From the NCBI GenBank assembly GCA_023213395.1, contig CM041465.1:55807741-55871740 (forward strand): 64,000 nucleotides of DNA. Direction: 5' to 3'. Positions 47,420-57,359 of the stretch are shown one piece after another. The notes beneath the pieces were generated by a model that had not been told where the DNA came from, ran no database searches, and saw only the letters and a list, made by a program, of their open reading frames with translations. Source of the DNA: Cycas panzhihuaensis. Its lineage: Eukaryota; Cycadophyta. Each line of letters starts with the position of its first letter. The stretch's first letter is position 1. The position numbers and the translations under genes were made by a program.

Positions 47420-50400
47420 CTTTGATAAAGACTTCATTAACCTTTAACAATTCTCATAGCTTTATAAACTTAACTTCAGTCAATGGCTTAGTTAGGATGT
47501 CGACAATCTATAAATATGTGGGATAATAAAATAGATTAATAATATTATCATTTATAAGATTATGAATAAAATCCTAACGTAATTATATATGGTTAGTTCT
47601 AAAATATATAATATGATTAGTAGTTATAAATATTACACCTTGTTTGTCAACATTTATTTGAATGGAAGAGTTAGAAAACAAACGAAACTTACTTAATAAA
47701 AATATAAACTAGAGTGATTACTTACTGGCTTTTACTAATACTCAATATTTAGCTTATGTTATTGATAATGTTAATGATTGCATTTTCTTACTAGACTAAG
47801 TAATTGGTAAATTGTCGAGAAAGAAGACATAAATAGCTATAGATTTTTTATCATCAGAGTCTCCTGCCCAGTCTAAATCTATATAACCTATTAACTTAAG
47901 GTTACTGTTACAAAATTTATAGGTTAAACTATGATAAATCATACCTTGAAGATATCTTAGAATTCATTTTACTACTTTCTAATGAGACCCATAGGGTTTT
48001 TACATATACCTAGAACATAAGGCAATAGCATAAGAGATATCTAGATGAGTATGGGTTAAGTAAATAAGACTACCTGTTAATTAACAATATAAAGCAGAAT
48101 CACAAGATGGAGATTGACAGTTAATTATTAAGTTCATATTTAATTATAGAGGAGTAGGGGTTAGATTTATATTTTTCATATTAAATCTTTCTATTAAATT
48201 AATAATATGTTTATGATAGTTATTTTTTATTTCGATTGACATATTTGTGTGCTTAGAAAATAATGTAAAATACATAAGTATGTCATTTTAAATTTACTCT
48301 TAAAATTAATTTTAACTAATGAGTGTGAGAAAGTAAAGATCCAATTATTATAATATCATCAACATAAAGGATTAAAATGGTATTATTATTATTTTCTCAA
48401 CTAAAATAAAGATTAGGATCACTAATACATTTAGTATATCTATTTTGAAGAAGATAATTATCGATCTTAATAGATCGAGCCTTAAGGGCTTGTTTAAGAC
48501 CATATAATAATTTTTTAAGTTTACAAATAAGATTAGGATTAGATATAAAACCAAATGATTGAGACATATATATTTCTTCTCTAAGATCACCATTTAAAAA
48601 GGTGTTCTTTACATCTATTTAATGTGTTTGTCAACTAAACTTGGCTAAAACAGTAATGATGATTTTAATTGTGTTTATTTTGACAATAGGAATAAAGGTT
48701 TTAGTGTAATCAATACCATCAACTTGAAAACCACCTTTAGCTACCAAACAAACCTTATATTACTTGATTACTCCTTCTAAATTATATTTTTTTTGGTGAA
48801 CCTATTTACAGTATATTGGATTCTTGGCAAAAGGTAATGGTACTAAATCCTAAGTTGAATTTTTCTAAAAAGCATTATATTCAACTTGCATGGTTTGTTG
48901 CCATATAGGATTATGACACACTTCTTGATAAGTTTTAAGGTCATTATTAGTCATTACTTTGGCCATTAATATAAAATTAACTTACAGTTTTTGTGATCTA
49001 GTTGTTTTGGTATCTAATAGTGTCACAGGTTGCCGTTACACCAAAAGCCCCGAGGTGATTTGGGAAGAGGACTTCCTTGTGATAGTTAGCGTCACGCACT
49101 CCAACACTCCCCTATCACAAGGAGTCGGTTGTACCTACACGGATTGGCATGTCCACCACGGCGTTCTTCGGCGGGACACAACGCCTTCACGGATATCCGG
49201 GTGCGCTACCACGGTACACAAGACCGGATTTGAACCCTGGCCACTCTGATACCACTTGTCACAGGTTGTCGTTACACCAAAAGCCCCGGGGTGATTTGGG
49301 AAGAGGACTTCCTTGTGATAGTTAGCGTCACGCGCTCCAACAAATAGATCACTAGCATTAGAACTAGTAGTTGAAAGGGTTCTCTTAGCCTAAGTTGACT
49401 ATTTGTTTCTTAAAGAATCAGAAGTAGAAGGTTGATTAGAAGAATTTGATTGATTATAAGTAGATGGTTGATTAGAAGGATTAAATATACTAGATTTATT
49501 TAAGGTCTAGTTTTGGACTTATGAAGATAAGCTATAAATTACTTTATTATCTTCTTGTATTTTTTAGGGATCTTTTAGATAAGTATTAGTTAATAAGTTC
49601 TTAATAAAAGTTCTATAAGATTTACTTTTTATGAAGAGCCTTCTTCATCAAAAATAACATCATATAAAATTGAGATTTTATGTATGATAGGATCTAATAA
49701 TCTATAAGCTTTATTTTCGTCGCTATATCCAACAAAGATAAATTTAAAACTTTTGGGATCAAGTTTGTTTCATTTTTCTTTTGGACTATGTCTCCAAGCA
49801 ATATTTCCAAAGACTTTAAGATGTTTTACATATGGTTTTTTACTAGACTATTTTTATTCTGGTGTAATATTCTATAAGGATTTACTTAGTAAGCAGTTTA
49901 ATAAATAGTTGGAATAGGTTATTACTTTAACCCGTAACTTAAGATCAAGACCTTTTGCATGTATCATGTATCTGGTCATTTCAACAAGAGTACAGTTGTT
50001 GTGTTCTATAACACTATTCTATTGAGAAGTGTAGGTAATAGAATGTTGAAATCTAATTCTATATTTTTTACAATATGAAGCAAATTTATTACTTAGATAC
50101 TCTTTAGCATTACTAGATCTAAAGATTTTAATTTTTGAGTTGGATTAGTTTTCAACCAATATTTTAAACTCAACAAATATGTCAAATATTTGACTTCTAT
50201 TCTTGAGAGTATATACCCAACATTTCCTAGAAAAATCATTGATAAAAAGTAATAAATTGTTTACTTTTAGAGTATGATGGTATTTAGAAGGGGCCACAAA
50301 TATTTGAGTGAATAACTTCGATTAGAACTTTTACTTACAATGCTATTTGATGCGAAAAAGTATCCATGTGTTGTTTATCTGTTACACAAGCTTCACAAAC

Positions 50401-50960
50401 ACCATAGATAATAAATAAAGGAGGAAGTCTACATACTATATCATACTTATTTAAATATTATAATTTTTCATAACTTGTATGTCCAAACCAAGCATGTCTT
50501 AGCTTACTGACTGGGTCAGATTTAGCTATAAAGGCACTAAAGTATTTTATTTTATATTGATTTAGATTTGTTAAACTATACAAACTTGTTTTATGATTAG
50601 TAGGTCATAAAGCAATAGTTTTGAATTTATTAAAATATTATTTGATAATAAATTTTTCTTTCTAGAACTTGACAACTAGGTCTTTCTATCAGATTTGATA
50701 AATTAATAAAAGTTTAGGTAATAATTTTAGAATGTAAAATACATCCTTGATTGAACTATCTTTTAAGGTAACATCTTTAGTACCTTTAACTTTAAATTCA
50801 AATCCACTTCTAAATGAGATTTCCTCTTCAAAATTAAGATCAAATTGATAGGAAATTAGATATTTTTAGAGACCCATCATATGATGAAATGAACTAGAAT
50901 CTAAAATTCATAATGGTGGTTATGACGTAGGTGCTAAAAGTGTTGATGTGGTAGTAGTTA
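47420..50960 (-). pseudogene. copia element 2 Pol (protease, integrase, RT, RNase H), decayed
   Basis: Protease: ILDSSSFHHMMG near 50,915-50,880 (DSG changed to DSS). Pre-integrase block near 50,510-50,360 (KLRHAWFGHTSYEKL, CEACVTDKQH). Integrase core residues are recognisable (HSNICGPF near 50,305) but full of stops. RT: LILYVDDIIIIGS is intact near 48,375-48,335. RNase H: DWAGDSDDKKSIA near 47,870. The RT N-terminal part is interrupted at 49,021-49,342 by a TRIM. Heavy frameshifting; much more decayed than copia element 1. Confidence 0.75.
49021..49342 (-). mobile_element. TRIM copy 2, 322 bp with 86-bp LTRs
   Basis: The 86-bp direct repeats (49,021-49,106 and 49,257-49,342) differ at three sites. 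The target duplication AATAG is exact (49,016-49,020; 49,343-49,347). On the minus strand the 5' LTR (TGTTGGAGTGCG...CTGTGACA) is followed by AG and the PBS TGGTATCAGAGTGG; the 3' LTR is preceded by GTGATAGGGGAG. No protein. It is the same family as 12,878-13,200 but better preserved, and it is GC-rich against its surroundings. Confidence 0.95.
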
Positions 50961-51990
50961 AAAAATGATTAGAATTATGGGATCTTGATTATATCCCCTT
51001 AGAAGAATTCCAAGCTTTAAAAGTAATTATATTCCTATAGATATCAATTGCATGCCCTTTTTTATAATAGAAGGCACAATTAACACTCTAGTTAGAATTA
51101 GAGTTTAAAGCATTCTATTTTTAGAATGGTTAATTAGAAGTATTATGATACTTTGGTGGTCCAAAGTACTTAGAATTTTGATTGAAGTTATTTAAAAAAG
51201 AACCTCTATGAGGTGTTTAGGATTTGGGATGCTATGATTATTTTAGTTTTTGTATTTGTTTGGTGGCTTATATTTAGAAAAATGAGTCTGTGAAGGATAT
51301 TATAGTTTTCTAATTTATATTAATATTATTTGGTTTTCAATCAATTATTTTATTAACTGATTAAAAGTTATTAGAGGATATCCTACCTATTGTCTAGCAG
51401 CTTTGAAAATATTAAAGTGTGTAGGAAGTTTATCAATTACTAGATGGATAAGTGTATCATTGTCTTTTACATATGTGGTAGTTATAACTTTATCACCTTC
51501 TTTTGTTATAGAGTTTATATAATTTCCTAAATCTCTATTAATAAGTTGAAGTTTTGATAAAAAATCTTCAACTTTAAAGAAATCTTCATAATTTAAATTA
51601 TACATTTATTGTTCAAGCATTGCTAACTTTTATACATCAACCTTATCATATTTTTCTTTAAGTGTATTCTAGACAATGGTAAGATCATATGTTTTAGAAA
51701 ATTGTTGACTTATGTCTAGTGAGAGAGAGGTTAGGATGGTACTTAGGGCTCCATCACAATACATTAGATAAACTATATAGGCTTTTGATTTAGTATATGT
51801 CAATTTTACAAATTATCTTATGACAAATCACCAAATCTTTTGTTGCTTTAGGTGATGGGATATATGATCTTTCCACTTGGCATAATTTGAGCTTACTAAA
51901 ATTAGAATTGAAACACAGGAGATTGTCCTAGTATGAGTGCCATACTGGATAAGAGACCAATAAGAAATCCTCCTTAATAAAAAATTTTAA
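50961..51990 (-). pseudogene. copia element 2 Gag
   Basis: Open stretch 51,605-51,387: FFKVEDFLSKLQLINRDL, TYVKDNDTLIHLVIDKLPTH, a copia gag core pattern (L..L..L...Y). A zinc knuckle CAFYYKKGHAIDIY (last Cys and second Cys changed to Tyr) lies near 51,075-51,030. The N-terminal part up to about 51,990 is frameshifted and the start cannot be chosen. Gag would form the particle. Confidence 0.65.
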
Positions 51991-53074
51991 AGAAATGAAA
52001 AAGTGAAAGAAGGAATGATTAAGCCATAATAAATATTAATCATAACATTTACTTTAAATTAAAAAAATATCATTGATAAGTACACATATATAAATATAAA
52101 TACAAAATCAAATTTTATAAGAAACTATACCCTTTAACACATTAAAAATTGGTTGTTAGCACTCAAGAAGTGTAAATTTAAATATATATTGAAAAAAATA
52201 CATTAAATATGTGAGCATTTACATATTTTTCATATTATCTATATTAAAAAATAATGAAATAATGGTTTAATTATTTAATTAGTAAACTATATAAAATTAT
52301 TAAAATATACACAAAAAAATGATATAATTAATTAGTGAATTTGATAAATAATTAAATGTGTATTAGATTAAAGCAATACTATTAAAAAAATATAGAGAAA
52401 ACTATAGGTTGAAGTCATGTACCTAAACTTACCTAGTCATGATAAAATGCTTGACTTTGAGTGTGGTTTTACACATTAAAATAGCATCCAAATAGCTTGA
52501 AAGACTAGCAAAAATATTGGCGTTTGAATTAGGAATCTAATACAACTTTTAGAACTGAATTTGGAGTATGGATGAAGAAGTTGTACCCAAATTTATGTAG
52601 GTACCTTGTTTGTAAAAAGGGAGGGCTGAGAATTAGGGGTTAAGCCCCTTTTATAAATTTAATAAAGGTCACATAGGGGGCGAATATGACCGAGGGCTAG
52701 CGGGAAGGGAGTTGGTAGACTTCAAAAAAAGAACTAAGTAGATTAATAATGTTTGAAGTCTATTAGTCCCTTTCATAATATAGTTAGGGTCACATGGTCA
52801 TCTTATAAGACCAGGGGCTAGTGGGAAGGGGGTTTGATAGACCCAAATTACTATTCCAATCTAACTTAATTTAGTCAAAACATTAGAAAAGAAATAAAAT
52901 AATGGATAATATAATGGATCTAAAATTTAAATAAAATAGATTTAAATATTTTGTGTTTTACAAAAAAGATTGAACAAATTTTAATATTTTTTCACATTCA
53001 TTTAAACAAAAAAAAGGAAATAAGATTATTTACCCTAAAATTTAGGGTTTTAATGGATTTTGGATGGAAAATTC
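51991..53074 (-). other. leader of copia element 2, distal part
   Basis: AT-rich, no ORF. Two similar blocks (about 52,666-52,732 and 52,786-52,848) share GGTCACAT, GACC, GGGCTAG and GGGAAGGG, as an imperfect duplication with a unit near 120 bp. Confidence 0.6.
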
Positions 53075-53464
53075 TATTGGAGTTAATGCTTATCACCCCA
53101 CTTCCACCTTCTAACTAGGAGTGCACACCTCACTCTCATCAATTTACACATGTGGGTGCTCACATGTGTAGGTAAGTATAAGGAAAGATTGATTTGATTT
53201 AAGTTAATTTGAGTTAAGTTATTATTTTATTGTTATTTAAATTTTAGAGGTTGAGGAGTTTCTCTCCCCCCCTAAACTATATATTTTAAGGGGTGTGCAA
53301 CCTTGGTGTCTTTAGACACTGCCTTTATTTTAGACACTTGTAATACTCTCTTCACAACAATGGATTGAATACAAAGGATCTTATGTTTATGCAACACTGA
53401 TGTATTGATCTATGATTATTATGTATATGTTCTGCCCTGTTCTCCATCATATTACATTCATACA
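53075..53464 (+). repeat. 5' LTR of the gag-only element
   Basis: 390 bp, starts TATTGGAGTTAATGC and ends CATTCATACA. Confidence 0.93.
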
Positions 53465-53466
53465 TT

Positions 53467-53482
53467 TGGTATCAGAGCCAGG
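53467..53482 (+). other. primer-binding site of the gag-only element
   Basis: TGGTATCAGAGCCAGG is an exact initiator-Met type site, two bases after the LTR. A second, weaker copy (TGGTATCAAAG, 53,507-53,517) follows 40 bp later, preceded by GCTACATC. Confidence 0.9.
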
Positions 53483-53513
53483 TGGGCCTACATCTACTGC
53501 TACATCTGGTATC

Positions 53514-53547
53514 AAAGAATTCTCAATCAAAAGGTTGAGAATTCTTT
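53514..53547. repeat. 13-bp hairpin after the second PBS copy
   Basis: AAAGAATTCTCAA and its exact complement TTGAGAATTCTTT enclose an 8-nt loop. The stem overlaps the end of the second PBS-like copy. Only the distal arm is found at about 18,150-18,170 in the related element. Confidence 0.9.
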
Positions 53548-53749
53548 TATTTTTCATCATCAAAGTTTTAATTCAGTTTCTGCATAATTAAAAAAATATT
53601 AATTACATTTAAAATTTATTCATATATTCATTATATTTCAAATTTTATCTAAAATTATATCTTATAAGTTTGTCATATTTGTTGATTTATTGAGTTTTTT
53701 AACTTAGTAAAATCATATTCTTTTTATGTACTAAAGTTTTTTCAGTAAA

Positions 53750-54391
53750 ATGGCAATCAATCTTAATAAAGTATAATTTCATGTATTTGATAGTCATAAT
53801 TTTTCACTATGGAATAAGACAATGCAATATTATTTTATTACAAATAATCTTTGGTGTTACCTACAAAATGAGTATGATGTTAATATTAAAGAGAATATTA
53901 AAAAAGATAATGAAGCCTTAGCATTAATATTTTGCACTATAAATGATGACATCTTTTCTAAAGTTTATGAATTAATAACTTCTAAATCTATGTGGGACAT
54001 TTTGATTTCTACTTATAGGGGAGATACCCTCAATGCATTTAACATTGATGTTGAGCATGTGAGACAGGTTCTAGAATAGGTGGATTGTAATGACAAGACC
54101 AAGGAAGATTAAAGTCAAATGCATGATCATCTTACTACACAAGAACTTGATCCTTCATTTCAAAGGGAGAAATATAATGATATAACAGTTCACAATACAA
54201 AGGTTTCAAAAGATAAAGTTCAAGTTCAAAGTTTTCTTAATGTTCCAGTTGACAAAGTCAAAATTGCAGCTACACATACACATTTGAATCAAGCTTCATT
54301 TACCTACAAATTTTTTGTACCATTCAATGGTGAAGATGCACATGTTGTTAAAAGGATAAGAAGAGTTAATAATGATCAAGCCAAAAGATAA
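53750..54391 (+). pseudogene. Gag of the gag-only element, 213 codons
   Basis: ATG at 53,750 starts MAINLNKV; the whole region to the TAA at 54,389 lies in one frame with three internal stops. It shows LWNKTMQYYFITNNLW, NEALALIFCTINDDIFSKV and SMWDILISTYRGDTLNAF, which form the copia gag (UBN2-like) N-terminal domain. The rest is hydrophilic, with AHVVKRIRRVN near the end. There is no zinc knuckle and no protease; the PPT follows 70 bp later. Complete copia gags are longer, so this is a truncated Gag that may have helped the element into particles made by a relative. Confidence 0.75.
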
Positions 54392-54471
54392 ATTTTCAAA
54401 GTTTTTTTTAAGTACAAATTCTACAAGTTTAAAGAGAAGACATTATTCGTGATGATCACTAAGGGGAAGAA

Positions 54472-54861
54472 TGTTGTGATTAATGCTCATCACCCCACTC
54501 CCACCTTCCAACCAGGAGTGCACACCTCACTTTCATCAATTTACACATGTGGGTGCTCACATATGTAGGTAAGTATAAGGTAAGGTTGATTTGATTTAAG
54601 TTAATTTGAGTTAAGTTATTATTTTATTGTTATTTAAATTTTAGGGGTTGAGGAGTTTTCCTCCCCTCCCAAACTATATATTTTGAAGGGTGTGCAACCT
54701 TGGTGTCTTTAAACACCACATTTATTTTGGACATTTATAATACTCTCTTCACAATAATGAATTGAATACAAAGGATCTTATGTTTATGCAACAGTTATGT
54801 ATTGATCTATGATTATTGTGTATATGTTCTGCCATGTTCTCCATTGTATTACATTCATACA
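54472..54861 (+). repeat. 3' LTR of the gag-only element
   Basis: 390 bp, starts TGTTGTGATTAATGC directly after AAGGGGAAGAA and ends CATTCATACA. Confidence 0.93.
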
Positions 54862-54866
54862 AATTC

Positions 54867-55764
54867 TAATTCCAGGCAGTGACAAGTGAATAAATTTCTT
54901 CTATTTATATGTTTATGGCATCTCCATCGATTTCTTTGAGACTTAATTATATCTTTATCTATTTTATACTAAATTTGCCCAAAATTTCTTCATAATTGTA
55001 GGGCTATAGTGAGATTATTATCTACATGTATTCTTCATTAATTGGAGTTGGCTTCTCTTCATCTCCATTTGGCATTCTGGCTGCATCAATGACTTAATGG
55101 ATCTACTTGGTGTCTTTCTTCTTCTTAGTATTCTATATCTATATCTAAAGGAAATTTTATAGCTTCATTTAAATACAAAATCTCATTTGTTTGAATGAGG
55201 TATTTATGGAGTCTGTGTGGGATGGCATCTTCGGATAACACCTAAATAATGGAACTAAAGTAAGGGCATCAAAGCACATCTATATTAGGTTTGGTTTCAT
55301 CTTTGTCCCTTTTTATTCCTGATTGCTCATTTCTCATGTAAATGCAATAACAATCTATGCTTCTTTCATCATGTCTATGGATGTGAGCAATTATATTTCT
55401 TCCTTCTACCGTGGTTCAGGCCCCTTCATGGATGATTACTTTATGCATGTAGCTTATTCTTCTCCTAAAGATATGCCCTCTATCTATGGATGGCTATAAT
55501 ACTCATGGTGTGTTCAAGTCTGAGATAGAAGAATCCACCAATGTTAGAGATGAGAAGAAATTAGTCCTTATCTCCTGCTTTCATGGAGGGGCCTAGGCTT
55601 TAGAAATTTTAGTGCAGGTATAGGTATAAACTATGGATGGATAATATATGAAAATAAATTAATCGATTACCAAAACAAAGTAGAAACAAGATTTAACCAA
55701 TAGTAGCATATACTCAGAATAGGCTCAGATAGGCTACAAGATTCATCTATAATTTCTAACAAAA
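54867..55764 (-). other. leader of copia element 2, PBS-proximal part
   Basis: No ORF above 60 codons and no recognised motif; T-rich on the plus strand. Confidence 0.6.
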
Positions 55765-55780
55765 CCCTACTCTGATACCA
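55765..55780 (-). other. primer-binding site of copia element 2
   Basis: TGGTATCAGAGTAGGG on the minus strand, directly at the LTR end. Confidence 0.85.
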
Positions 55781-56117
55781 TGTTAGAGAGAGGGTTTGAG
55801 GGATGTGGTTGGTGAAAAATGCCTTTAGGGGATAAAAACCACCTCAAAATAGTATAAGTTTATTATAATAAAATATGATGATACATAGTTGCAAGTGGAT
55901 CTCATCCTCTCTCACAGAATACCACTAGCCTTATGCTCCTTTCTACATACCAATATTAATCTAACCTCTTTCATAGAATATAAGAAAGATTATCAATAAA
56001 GAAGATAAGAGTTCGTTAAAATGGGCAATTATCCATTTTACTAAACTATATAATAATTAATAAATTAACATTATAAAGTCAACATAATAAAGATAACATT
56101 AGTAATCATTTCTAACA
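55781..56117 (-). repeat. 5' LTR of copia element 2 (337 bp)
   Basis: TGTTAGAAATG...CTCTAACA in element orientation; similar to 46,913-47,315 over most of its length. Confidence 0.9.
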
Positions 56118-56217
56118 ATCTTAATACTATAGTAGTAAGTTATTTTATTCTCTTCTATAGCTATTGCAGGTTTTTATTCATTTTAGTATAGTTTACTCTT
56201 CCTCCTCTTCTTTCCAT
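56118..56217 (-). pseudogene. unit D Gag, N-terminal part
   Basis: ATG at 56,217 is 219 bp from the LTR, the same offset as in units B and E. Reading: NYTKMNKNL-type text and then the copia junction at 56,117. It continues at 46,912. Confidence 0.7.
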
Positions 56218-56435
56218 TTTTAATTACTCTTCTTTTTACCTAAGCACTTTGTGTCCTAAAGCTTCTCTTATAAGCTTTCTACAAAGCTCCTAAGCCCCAA
56301 TGATCACTTCCTGGCCATCTTAATAGGAATATTTTGCCACCTATGTAGTTTCTTTAATAAATATTCATTATAATATGTAAAACTTCTGGGGTTTCTTTAT
56401 TGAACCCTAGGGCTTAATAATTCTCTAATATTAGG

Positions 56436-57028
56436 TAATGAAAATAACCTACAATAAAAACATTTAATCTCACATGCATAAATTTAAAATAAGAAAGAGT
56501 CAAAGAATAAGGAGAGTCATTTTAATTTTAATTCTATTCCTCTCCATTCAATTTGCTGAAAGATAGTCTAGAATCATATTTATATAAGTGAAAGTAAGAA
56601 GTCTAAAAACTTCTAACCTTAACCATAAAAACTCCTCAACTATGTAAAATAGTATATGATTCCATGTTTTAAATTTATTTCCTTCTAAGAAAAACTAAAC
56701 CACTAAGGGTTATTACATTAAAAAAAAAAGGGATCTAAAATTGACTATTATTTTTAGACATACAAAATAAATCTCTATTTTTAGGCATTTTTGGAGCCTT
56801 TTATTGGCTAAAAGAATAATGGGCCTATGATAGATATTTAGTCCTACTTTAGACTATTTTTACCTATTCCACTTAAACAGACCTTTAGTTTAATGCTATA
56901 AGGATTAAATTTTGACCATCGACTCAAACGTCATGCTTTAATTAGTAGACCTCAAAATTTAGAGAAAAATGATTTAAAAAGTAAAAAGTAAATGGAGTTA
57001 TAATGAAGGTCTAATTACTTCTATATCT
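56436..57028 (-). repeat. shared LTR 4 (593 bp) between units D and E
   Basis: The ends are decayed (AGATATAG start, TTCATTA end) but align with the other four LTRs along the whole length. The PPT of unit E (TTGGGGCGGA) follows at 57,029-57,038. Confidence 0.85.
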
Positions 57029-57359
57029 TCCGCCCCAAGTTGAAAAAACCCTATCCCTATAAGTTATTATAATGAATTTCTTACTATTTGTCAAGATTTA
57101 ATATTTTTAATTCTTCTTTAGCGATTTAGATTTTGTTTACTTATTGTAGACCTTTCCTCTATGCTAGGTACCTCTAGTAATTTGAATATTATGTGCTCAT
57201 TCTCCTCATATCTAACACATGCTAAAGTTCTTCCTGCATCTTCATTGATATTTGGGGCTCCCTGATTACCACTTCACCTTTATAGTCTACCTCTTCATCT
57301 TCTTCATAATATGCATATAGATCTAAAATATTAAAAATAAGAGAGATGTGAAAGTGTTT

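Larger units (their letters stand above)
53075..54861 (+). mobile_element. gag-only LTR element (copia type), complete, 1,787 bp
   Basis: LTRs 53,075-53,464 and 54,472-54,861 are both 390 bp. The target duplication AATTC is exact (53,070-53,074; 54,862-54,866). The PBS is at 53,467 and the PPT AAGGGGAAGAA at 54,461-54,471. The 1,007-bp interior encodes only a short Gag. It lies in the leader of copia element 2, in opposite orientation. Relatives: 16,702-19,250 and the solo LTR at 21,102. Confidence 0.95.
46913..56117 (-). mobile_element. Ty1/copia element 2, complete, 9,205 bp with two nested insertions
   Basis: The LTRs are 46,913-47,315 and 55,781-56,117. The target duplication ATCTT (46,908-46,912 and 56,118-56,122) is exact. 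It lies in the gag of gypsy unit D. It contains a TRIM (49,021-49,342) and a gag-only element (53,075-54,861); without these and their duplications it is about 7.1 kb. Confidence 0.92.

Noticed and set aside
48959-49249. 96-codon plus-strand ORF
   Set aside because: It is the antisense reading of the TRIM and its flank.
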